Assembly: GCA_031279915.1 (NCBI GenBank)
Contig: JAITHO010000098.1
Location: 1-11,036 of the forward strand
Length of the DNA: 11,036 nucleotides
Source: Tannerellaceae bacterium
GTDB taxonomy: Bacteria > Bacteroidota > Bacteroidia > Bacteroidales > Tannerellaceae
Direction of reading: 5' to 3'
A program made the translations under genes and the position numbers. Shown here piece after piece: positions 1-5,971 of this stretch. Numbering within the stretch: the first letter of the stretch is position 1; every line of letters begins with the position of its first letter. Below the pieces are notes generated by a model. The model was given only the letters and a program-made list of their open reading frames with translations, did no database searches and had not been told where the DNA came from.

Positions 1-10
1 TTATTTTACT

Positions 11-130
11 GCAAACTTACGGCAAGCTATTGTCGTACTACATTGCCTTGCCGCAAGCTTACGGCAAGCTATTGTAGTGCAACATTTCTTTCCCGCAAAC
101 TTACGGCAAGGTTTTGTAGTGCGACAAAAT
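11..130. repeat. 42-bp direct tandem repeat, three units
   Basis: Three copies start at 11, 53 and 95, exactly 42 bp apart. Each opens with GCAA(A/G)CTTACGGCAAG and continues with a TATTGTAGTGCAACA-like segment. The third copy decays after about 130. Units 1 and 2 share a junction able to form a hairpin (CTTGCCG at 47-53 with CGGCAAG at 62-68). One minus-strand frame is free of stops through all three units and ends at TAA (3-1), giving a 14-residue peptide periodicity. It has no convincing start or ribosome site, so I do not call it a gene. A REP-like intergenic repeat is the simplest reading. Confidence 0.85.
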
Positions 131-424
131 ATCACTGCAGCCCCAAAAGTTAGTTTCCACCGTAATTTTCATCCCGCTGGCGGTTCTTGAGGCTTGTTTT
201 TATGGTTGCTAAAGGTTGTTTATAGGAGAGATTGGAGGGAAATATTGTTTTCTCGGCAAAGTGGGTAGTAGTTTAGAGATGTTGGCCCTGGGAGAGGGAT
301 GGGCGCTGTGGTGTTGTTCGATCTATTGCTGCAAAATTCCCTCAGATTAAAATTTAAATCCTTTTCGCGTAAGGAAGGCTTTTGTATGAGACCTACTTTT
401 GTCGCACGAAAAACAGTAGATCAG
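131..424. other. Non-coding leader upstream of the porin-imelysin-DHOR operon
   Basis: Together with the repeat array this makes about 420 bases without a credible gene. Reading does continue upstream of the porin start to an ATG at 299, but those 42 extra residues precede an obvious signal peptide and look like untranslated leader. A 23-codon minus-strand ORF (172-101) runs into the repeats and is probably chance. Apart from one possible -7 box at 394-401, I see no Fur-type palindrome, riboswitch fold or RNA gene here. Confidence 0.5.
394..401 (+). promoter_or_regulatory. Possible Bacteroidota -7 box for the porin operon
   Basis: TACTTTTG matches the TAnnTTTG -7 element used by the Bacteroidota housekeeping sigma factor and lies about 24 nt before the porin ATG at 425. 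A matching -33 TTTG at the usual 19-21 bp is absent; the nearest TTTG (381-384) is too close. The call is weak. The true promoter may lie further upstream, or may depend on an activator. Confidence 0.28.
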
Positions 425-1678
425 ATGAAGATTAAAGTATTATTTGTATTGGTAACGGCTTTTATGCTTGTTCATGGAGCTAAGGCTCAGCTTATTTTGG
501 GCGGATATGGCGAGGTGGCTCTCAGCCGTAATTTTTTCAGCGATAATATAAACAGGTATACGCACGCGGCTGATTATGCTAAGGCCGGAAGCCATGGGCG
601 CTTCGATTTGCCTCATGTTGCCTTCGCCGTCGGCTATAATTTTGGAGGAAAATGGAAAATGTACTCGGAGATTGAGTTCGAGCACGGAGGAACCGAATCC
701 GCCGTTGAGCTCGAAGCCGAGGAGGCCGGCGAATATGAGGGCGAAATAGAGCGCGGCGGCGAGGTCGTTCTCGAGCAGTTCTGGATTGAGCGAACCTTCT
801 CGGAGGCATTCAACATCCGCGCCGGTCACATCATAGTTCCCGTGGGATACACTAACGGACGCCATCTTCCCAACGAGTTCTTTACGGTTTTTCGTCCTGA
901 AGGCGAGAATACTATCCTGCCTTGTACTTGGCACGAAACGGGGATCAGCCTCTGGGGGCGCATCGGAGTCTGGCGATATGAGGCCCAGCTTCTTCCGGGC
1001 CTCGACTCGGAGCTATTCAGCAGGCGCGAGTGGATTGGCGGAGCCTCTGCCTCTCCGTATGAGTTCAAAGTGGCCAATAAGTATGCGGGTTTGCTGCGGA
1101 TTGACAACTACGGGCTTCGCGGCCTTCGTATCGGAGCAGCGGCCTATTATGGATACAGCTTTAACAACAGCATTCAGCCATCGAGCTCTACGAAATACAG
1201 CCATATCAAGGGAGCCGTCGGCGTATATTCCCTGGATTTCGATTATAAGGGAGGGGGGATCATTGCTCGCGGGTACTTCGATTACGGCCGCCTTGGAGAC
1301 TCTGAGGAGATATCGAAATACAACAAAAGCTTGACTAAAAACTCGCCCTCGCCTCGCACCAACGTCGCCTCCGAGGCCCTCTGCACAGGCATAGAAGCCG
1401 GATACGACTTTATGCCATTCATCGCCGGAGGAAAATACGGCGAGCAAAAACTCTATGCATTCGGCCGCTACGAGTATTACGACTCTATGTATCGCACAAC
1501 GCCCAACATTACCGACAATGAATGGTGCGGCAGACAACGAATCTCCGGAGGCTTCAACTACTTTCCCATCAACGAAGTGGTGGTGAAGCTGGAATATGCC
1601 GCGGGGCTGCTGAAATCTCAGTATAATAACGAGAACAGCCTCATGATAGGCATCGCCTACTCTGGATTCTTCAACTGA
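425..1678 (+). CDS. Outer-membrane beta-barrel (porin-like) protein
   Basis: This encodes a 417-residue exported protein, probably an outer-membrane barrel or porin. I start it at the ATG at 425 rather than 299, because residues 1-21 then form a textbook signal peptide (MKIKVLF..., cleavage after A-K-A before Gln22). The mature part is rich in alternating aromatic/glycine strands (GGYGEVALS near the N terminus, repeated YYGYS, RYEYYDS and FDYGR patterns) and ends in a hydrophobic strand finishing FFN, as expected for a barrel. A markedly acidic, Glu-rich stretch (about residues 92-115) may be a loop or ligand-binding surface. It resembles Bacteroidota porin-O/P-like hypothetical proteins that I recall sharing the FFTV.RPEGENTILP and TWHETG segments. 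It is first in an operon with imelysin (35-nt gap) and DHOR, so a role in uptake of a metal or metal complex is plausible, though the substrate is unknown. Confidence 0.82.
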   Translation: MKIKVLFVLVTAFMLVHGAKAQLILGGYGEVALSRNFFSDNINRYTHAADYAKAGSHGRFDLPHVAFAVGYNFGGKWKMYSEIEFEHGGTESAVELEAEEAGEYEGEIERGGEVVLEQFWIERTFSEAFNIRAGHIIVPVGYTNGRHLPNEFFTVFRPEGENTILPCTWHETGISLWGRIGVWRYEAQLLPGLDSELFSRREWIGGASASPYEFKVANKYAGLLRIDNYGLRGLRIGAAAYYGYSFNNSIQPSSSTKYSHIKGAVGVYSLDFDYKGGGIIARGYFDYGRLGDSEEISKYNKSLTKNSPSPRTNVASEALCTGIEAGYDFMPFIAGGKYGEQKLYAFGRYEYYDSMYRTTPNITDNEWCGRQRISGGFNYFPINEVVVKLEYAAGLLKSQYNNENSLMIGIAYSGFFN

Positions 1679-1713
1679 CAGACTCTAATAACAACCTTTT
1701 ATTATATATAACA

Positions 1714-2892
1714 ATGAAAATGATTGATACCTTTTTATGCGCCGCTAAGCGCGCGTTATTTTACATCCCGATTGTCGCCATCGCTTTCTCATGCTCCGAC
1801 AAAGGTGGGACTGCCGACGAGGATGATTCCGAGAAAGAGGCGCAAATGAGCGCCATCGTCGAGCAATATGTTGATAAGACTGTGGTCACGACCTATCGCT
1901 CGCTGGCCGACGAGAGCATCATCCTATACGATGCCCTGCTTGCCTTGAAAGCTAACAAAACGGCCGCCAATGTTGAGGCTGCTGCCAATAGCTGGGTGAA
2001 AGCTCGTGATTACTGGGAGCTGAGCGAGGCCTTCCTTTTCGGAGCGGCAAGCGATTTCGGCATCGATCCCCACATCGATACCTGGCCATTAGCGAAAGAT
2101 GAGCTGGTTGCCGAGCTCGCTAATGATGCTCACATCGCAAGCATGTCGGGCGAGGCAGGAGATGTTTGGGTGGCTGATTTCCTCGGATACGCCCTTCTGG
2201 GATTTCACGGCATTGAGTACATTCTGTTTGAGAACGGACAGCCCAAAGCGGCGGGATCGATCTCCGACAAGGAGCTTATCTACGCAGCGGCCGTGGCGGG
2301 CGATCTCCGCAACCAATGCTTCCGCCTCGAAGCTGCATGGGCGGGCATCGACAATGTTAGCTCCGAGAAAAAGGCTAAGATTGAAGAGCTCGACATGATT
2401 GTCACCACCTCAAGCGGCAAGCTCTCTTACGGCGCCGACATGAAGCAGGCGGGAAAAGCCGGCAGCACTAAGATGTCGGTACTGGATGCCTGCGAAACCA
2501 TCCTCGAAGGCTGCATAACGATAGCCGACGAGGTGGGAGCCATGAAGATAGGCATGCCTTATACGGGTGAGGACGTGAACTACATCGAATCGCCTTACAG
2601 CTTTAACTCTAAGGCCGACTTTATCGGCAATATCATCAGCATCCAGAATGCATATCTGGGCGGAGTGGATAAGGGCGCCCGCGATGCATCGGTTAGCGCA
2701 TACATTAAGCGCGTTGACTCGGCTACGGATGCCGCAGTGATTGCTGCTATCGATAAGGCTCTGGCGGCCATCAATGCCATCCCCTACCCTTTCGCTCAGC
2801 ATTTCACCTCCAACGAGGCGGGAGCTGCGATGGATGCATGCAATGACTTGACCGAAGTTCTGACAGGAGCGAAAAACGTGTTGAACAAGTAG
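1714..2892 (+). CDS. Imelysin family (peptidase M75 / IrpA-like) lipoprotein
   Basis: A 392-residue lipoprotein of the imelysin family, named after an insulin-cleaving envelope protein but now mostly regarded as iron-linked and of uncertain enzymology. Residues 1-26 are a lipoprotein signal with a lipobox ending at Cys27 (A-F-S-C), followed by an acidic linker. The body is alpha-helical with the family's GxHxxE motif at Gly163-Phe-His165-Gly-Ile-Glu168. A D-T-W-P segment (HIDTWPLA) around residues 123-130 is another hallmark. Length fits the family. The gene follows the porin by 35 nt and precedes the DHOR gene by 12 nt, so one transcript is likely. Imelysin (COG3487/COG3489) next to DHOR (COG3488) recurs widely and is often iron-regulated; I see no Fur box to confirm that here. 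It probably acts on the periplasmic face of the outer membrane or at the cell surface. Confidence 0.92.
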   Translation: MKMIDTFLCAAKRALFYIPIVAIAFSCSDKGGTADEDDSEKEAQMSAIVEQYVDKTVVTTYRSLADESIILYDALLALKANKTAANVEAAANSWVKARDYWELSEAFLFGAASDFGIDPHIDTWPLAKDELVAELANDAHIASMSGEAGDVWVADFLGYALLGFHGIEYILFENGQPKAAGSISDKELIYAAAVAGDLRNQCFRLEAAWAGIDNVSSEKKAKIEELDMIVTTSSGKLSYGADMKQAGKAGSTKMSVLDACETILEGCITIADEVGAMKIGMPYTGEDVNYIESPYSFNSKADFIGNIISIQNAYLGGVDKGARDASVSAYIKRVDSATDAAVIAAIDKALAAINAIPYPFAQHFTSNEAGAAMDACNDLTEVLTGAKNVLNK

Positions 2893-2904
2893 TGTATATA
2901 TATA

Positions 2905-4443
2905 ATGTATAAGATGTGTAAGATGATTAAGATGACCGTGAGGCAGCTCGCCGAGATTCTCTGCGCTATGAGCTTCCTGCTCTGCATAGCAATTGCATGT
3001 TCGGAAGGCAGCGATCCGGATCCCATCGCTGAAGAAGATTTATCGGAGGAATATTATACCGGAGGAAAGCTCGGCACTGCTTTTAATGCTACTTCTTTTG
3101 CCTACGAACAGCCGACGCCGGTTGTTGAGGCGGATGCCGACATGATGGTGAGGTTCAAGATAGGCGAAGGATTCTTTGAGAATGAGTTTACAACTAATGC
3201 CTCCGGCATTCGCTCCGGACTGGGCCCTGTGTCTGTCAGAAGCTCATGCCTTACTTGCCATCCCGGCTACGGACACGGGAAGCGAATGGAGCGTTACAGG
3301 GCTAAGGATTATGGGAACGGATACCTGCTGGTGGTTATTGACCAGAACGATAACTACGTTCCGCAGCTCACAGGAATGCCGCAAACACAAGCCGTGCCGC
3401 CATTCCTCCCACCTATCGACGAATCGGGAATACATATTGAGTGGAAGAACCATACCGACCAGTACGGGAACATCTTCCCCGACGGCGAATCATATAGCCT
3501 AATCTATCCCGAAGTAACTATCGACCGGGAAGCCATCAACGTTCCTATGCCCGACTTCTACAAGGTGCGGCTGGAGGCTACGATTGGCCTCTATGGCACT
3601 GGCCTCATTGATGCCATCCCCGACGATTCGCTGATCGCTCAGTACGAACTTGAGAAGGCTCGCGGATTTACGCTGAACGATGCCAAGTACCGACCCGAGA
3701 ACTTCATCAAAGAGGTCGACGGGACTTCGCATCCCGGACGCTATACCTACGGACTTTCCAGAGGAACACTGCAGAATGGCCCCGGAGCCAACGCTATCTG
3801 GAACATCACCAACGTGACGCGCTCCGACCGACGCTATCATTACATCACCGCCGCCTACGCAACCGCTATGTCGCAAAACGCCGACATTCAAGCCGCACTC
3901 GGACAAACGGAGCAGGAAATCTACAGCTACCTCATGTCGCGCGAACTCCCAGCCGAAATGTCTGACAAGGACTATACCGACCTGATGGTATGGCACCGCG
4001 GACTGGCCGTTCCCGCCGCACGCAACCTCGACGATCCCGCCGTAAAGCGGGGCAAGGAGAAGTTCTACGAGATGGGATGCATCGCCTGCCATCGACCTTC
4101 TTGGACTACCGGAGCGGATGATTACAGCGGCGACCCAATGGTCAAGGGACATCTGCCCCGCTATCCGCACCAAAAGATATGGCCTTACACCGACCTCCTC
4201 CAGCACCGCCTCGAGATGGTGAACAACATACGCACGGGATGGTGCCGCACGATGCCTCTGTGGGGACGCGGCCTGTCGGAAAAGTGCACCGGAGCCGGCG
4301 AGCACCTGCACGACATGCGAGCGCGCAACTACAATGAAGCCATCATGTGGCACGGAGGGGATGCTCAGTTCGCAAAAGAAAAATACAGAACGCTATCGAA
4401 AACCGACCGAGAAGCCGTAGTCAAATTCCTCGAATCCATATAA
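2905..4443 (+). CDS. Di-haem oxidoreductase family (DHOR, COG3488) lipoprotein
   Basis: A 512-residue c-type cytochrome of the DHOR family, called a predicted thiol oxidoreductase and distantly related to di-haem peroxidases. Two haem-attachment motifs are visible: C115-L-T-C118-H119 in the N-terminal half and C392-I-A-C395-H396 in the C-terminal half, as expected for two covalently bound haems. An N-terminal lipoprotein signal ends at Cys32 (I-A-I-A-C). Other family-like segments are GLGP just before haem 1, a GLYGTGLIDAIPD helix near residue 230 and H.GLAVPA.R before haem 2. The start is ambiguous: four in-frame ATGs occur every 9 nt (2905, 2914, 2923, 2932), all compatible with the signal peptide. 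It is last in the operon and is followed by a strong terminator. Its assembly needs a cytochrome c maturation system not present in this window. Electron partner and substrate are unknown. Confidence 0.93.
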   Translation: MYKMCKMIKMTVRQLAEILCAMSFLLCIAIACSEGSDPDPIAEEDLSEEYYTGGKLGTAFNATSFAYEQPTPVVEADADMMVRFKIGEGFFENEFTTNASGIRSGLGPVSVRSSCLTCHPGYGHGKRMERYRAKDYGNGYLLVVIDQNDNYVPQLTGMPQTQAVPPFLPPIDESGIHIEWKNHTDQYGNIFPDGESYSLIYPEVTIDREAINVPMPDFYKVRLEATIGLYGTGLIDAIPDDSLIAQYELEKARGFTLNDAKYRPENFIKEVDGTSHPGRYTYGLSRGTLQNGPGANAIWNITNVTRSDRRYHYITAAYATAMSQNADIQAALGQTEQEIYSYLMSRELPAEMSDKDYTDLMVWHRGLAVPAARNLDDPAVKRGKEKFYEMGCIACHRPSWTTGADDYSGDPMVKGHLPRYPHQKIWPYTDLLQHRLEMVNNIRTGWCRTMPLWGRGLSEKCTGAGEHLHDMRARNYNEAIMWHGGDAQFAKEKYRTLSKTDREAVVKFLESI

Positions 4444-4480
4444 GAACCGAATTAGTATTCGCTTTAATTATTGTCAGCCG

Positions 4481-4515
4481 ATCGTAGAGGTGCGCCGCAT
4501 CTCTACGATTTTTTT
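4481..4515 (+). terminator. Rho-independent terminator of the porin-imelysin-DHOR operon
   Basis: ATCGTAGAG (4481-4489) pairs with CTCTACGAT (4501-4509). The intervening bases extend the stem (GTGC/GCAT with one G-U pair), leaving a three-base loop. A run of six T follows at 4510-4515. It begins 38 nt after the DHOR stop codon. The T run overlaps the stop codon of the convergent gene (4514-4516). No comparable tract serves the minus strand, so it is directional. Confidence 0.9.
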
Positions 4516-5323
4516 ATGCGCTGGGGGTCGTGCTGGAGGCCGGATTTTCGTCGGAAGCTTGGTTTTCGTCGGATGCCTTGCGATGCCTTCCGCTGCGCTG
4601 CGACACCACTCTGCTTAGCTTGTCGAGAAGGCCGTGGAATCGCCGCGCCATGCGCTCAAGTCGCTCGCTCAGCGCCGCATCCTTTGCGGTCATCGAGTTG
4701 TAATGATCAATACTGTTGATTGCTTGCAGAATGCCGATCAGGAGTCCGTCGGCTTCTTTCCTTACGATCACGCGCTTGCCCAGGGCATCGAGCTGTTCAA
4801 CGGTATGAAGCCGGTCGGTGTAAAGGTTATCCACGCGTTCGTTGGCGACGCTCAGGTCGGCGAGCATCTCCGCCAATCCCACCAGAACAGTGATCTGCCC
4901 CTGATGCTCCGTCTTGCCTAAATCCTGGAGGAAGTTACGGATGTAAGCCGTTTCGCCGAAAAGGTTGCGATGCGCCGCCTCCTTGTAGTCCTTCATCACG
5001 AAAAGCAGGGCAACGGCGGCCGACTTGCGAGCAGGGTTATCCGATCTGGAATAATACTTCAGGAACCTCCGAACTTCGCGGAAAATTCCGTCGCGAACCT
5101 TATCCTCCCGCCTTATTCCCCGCGTTTGAGGGGAGGCTTTAGAGATCTGGAACAGCTGATTCTCGTGCTGAACCACTGCCTCATATTCATCCCATTTAGG
5201 CCCAAGCGCAGAAATATTTGCGACATCCTCACGCCAATCTTCCAGCAAAGTCAAACCAAGATTGAGGTGCTCGTCATCCCGCAGCATAGCTAAAAATGCT
5301 ATTATTCTAACGCTTACTAACAT
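4514..5323 (-). CDS. DUF6261-like hypothetical protein
   Basis: A 269-residue cytoplasmic, largely helical protein with no signal peptide or membrane segment. The overall pattern (N-terminal strand, then LRDDEHLN; a central DxVRDGIFREVRRFLKYY segment; a long helical second half with Arg/Glu heptads) resembles DUF6261 proteins, which are frequent in Bacteroidota and often linked to repetitive or variable regions. I assign the family from memory of its shape, so it needs a profile search. The C-terminal 35 residues are low-complexity and hydrophilic, with a duplicated ASDEN pentapeptide (a 15-bp tandem repeat around 4545-4575). The start at 5323 is supported by a good promoter at 5352-5383. The gene is convergent with the DHOR operon and monocistronic. 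Function is unknown. Confidence 0.78.
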   Translation of the reverse strand: MLVSVRIIAFLAMLRDDEHLNLGLTLLEDWREDVANISALGPKWDEYEAVVQHENQLFQISKASPQTRGIRREDKVRDGIFREVRRFLKYYSRSDNPARKSAAVALLFVMKDYKEAAHRNLFGETAYIRNFLQDLGKTEHQGQITVLVGLAEMLADLSVANERVDNLYTDRLHTVEQLDALGKRVIVRKEADGLLIGILQAINSIDHYNSMTAKDAALSERLERMARRFHGLLDKLSRVVSQRSGRHRKASDENQASDENPASSTTPSA

Positions 5324-5351
5324 GCCATATTTCTCTAAAATTTTTCACCGG

Positions 5352-5383
5352 CAAAATTATGGCATATAAATACAATCTCCAAA
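5352..5383 (-). promoter_or_regulatory. Bacteroidota-type promoter for the DUF6261-like gene
   Basis: Read on the minus strand, TTTG (5383-5380) is followed after exactly 20 bp by TAATTTTG (5359-5352). This is a full match to the Bacteroidota -33 TTTG / -7 TAnnTTTG arrangement. The expected start of transcription falls near 5346, giving a leader of about 20 nt before the ATG at 5323. An inverted repeat (TGCCATA 5323-5329, TATGGCA 5358-5364) spans the region from the start codon to the -7 box and could be an operator. The -33 box lies at the edge of the decayed 41-bp repeat units. Confidence 0.65.
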
Positions 5384-5710
5384 TTTTCCTCCTAATTTAT
5401 CCCACCAAATTCATCCCCAAAAAATTTTCTCAGCTTCCAACAACTTTGGAGCCATTGCCAGAAAGTTTTCACCCTACCAATTTACTTTGGCGGCCTGTAC
5501 AAAAAGTTTTCACCCCGCCAATTTACTTTGGCGGCCTGAATAAAAAGTTTTCATCCCACCAATTTACTTTGGAGGCCTGTACAAAAAGTTTTCATCCCAC
5601 CAATTTACTTTGGTGGGCTGTACAAAAAGTTTTCATGCCGCCAATTTACTTTAGTGAGCTGTACAAAAAGTTTTCATGCCACCAACCTTGGTGATTTAGC
5701 CGAACAAAAA
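5383..5710 (+). repeat. 41-bp hairpin-forming tandem repeat array
   Basis: Six in-register 41-bp units start at 5465, 5506, 5547, 5588, 5629 and 5670. Typical elements are GTTTTCAT/CCC, a CC(G/A)CCAATTTACTTTGG core and TGTACAAAAA. Two older, strongly decayed units precede them in the same register (5383 and 5424). The core can fold: unit 2 pairs CCGCCAA with TTGGCGG, unit 4 pairs CCCACCAA with TTGGTGGG, and unit 6 pairs CACCAA with TTGGTG. Units 3 and 5 carry mismatches. Because 41 is not a multiple of three, the open frame that crosses it (5359-5694) changes frame in each unit and is not a convincing protein. A related copy in inverse orientation begins at 10977. Confidence 0.93.
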
Positions 5711-5720
5711 GTTCTGGCAT

Positions 5721-5831
5721 TTCCCAGGCGCATAAATGACGTCCTGGGAAAATCCTGGGACTTTTGGATTCGGAGGGTTGGCATCCTAGGAAAATCCTGG
5801 GACGACGGAGGCTGGCGGGCATCGTCCCAGG
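5721..5831. repeat. Composite element of direct and inverted CCTGGGA boxes
   Basis: Two near-identical 18-bp segments, CCTGGGAAAATCCTGGGA at 5743-5760 and CCTAGGAAAATCCTGGGA at 5785-5802, lie 42 bp apart. Inverted partners bound them: TTCCCAGG (5721-5728) pairs with CCTGGGAA (5743-5750), and CCTGGGACGA (5796-5805) pairs perfectly with TCGTCCCAGG (5822-5831). The element lies between the 41-bp array and the operon terminator. Its sequence differs from both tandem-repeat families. It has no coding capacity that I trust; a REP- or MITE-like remnant is the likeliest reading. Confidence 0.75.
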
Positions 5832-5871
5832 AATCCGCTGTTGTTATGTATATATATAATGTATAGGGCAG

Positions 5872-5917
5872 AAAAAAATTTGGCGACTTCCGTGGGGATG
5901 GGAAGCCGCCAAATTTT
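5872..5917 (-). terminator. Rho-independent terminator of the dut-envC operon
   Basis: A 17-bp stem is formed by 5875-5891 and 5901-5917 (AAAATTTGGCG... with ...CGCCAAATTTT), with a 9-base loop. On the minus strand the single non-Watson-Crick position (5886/5906) becomes a G-U wobble, and the stem leads into seven U (5878-5872). On the plus strand the same position is an A-C mismatch, so the structure is built for leftward transcription. It lies about 55 nt after the EnvC stop codon. Confidence 0.9.
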
Positions 5918-5971
5918 AGGCAGACAGGGAGGGAGGCGGGCGAGGCGCCTTGTGGGGAAATCAGCCGCGCC

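Noticed and set aside
131..298. Fur box or riboswitch upstream of the iron-linked operon
   Set aside because: No palindrome of the expected kind and no recognisable conserved RNA fold was visible by eye.
299..424. N-terminal extension of the porin gene from the ATG at 299
   Set aside because: It puts 42 uncharacteristic residues ahead of a clear signal peptide starting at 425, so the shorter start is preferred.
3499..4353. 284-codon minus-strand frame opposite the DHOR gene
   Set aside because: It lies entirely within a well-supported haem protein on the other strand and shows no signal peptide, domain or leader; it is a coding shadow.
5359..5694. 111-codon open frame across the 41-bp array
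   Set aside because: The period is not a multiple of three, so the peptide changes frame every unit; it is explained by the repeat and lacks a protein-like pattern.
5465..5710. CRISPR array
   Set aside because: The whole 41-bp unit is repeated with gradual divergence; there are no unique spacers alternating with constant repeats and no cas genes.
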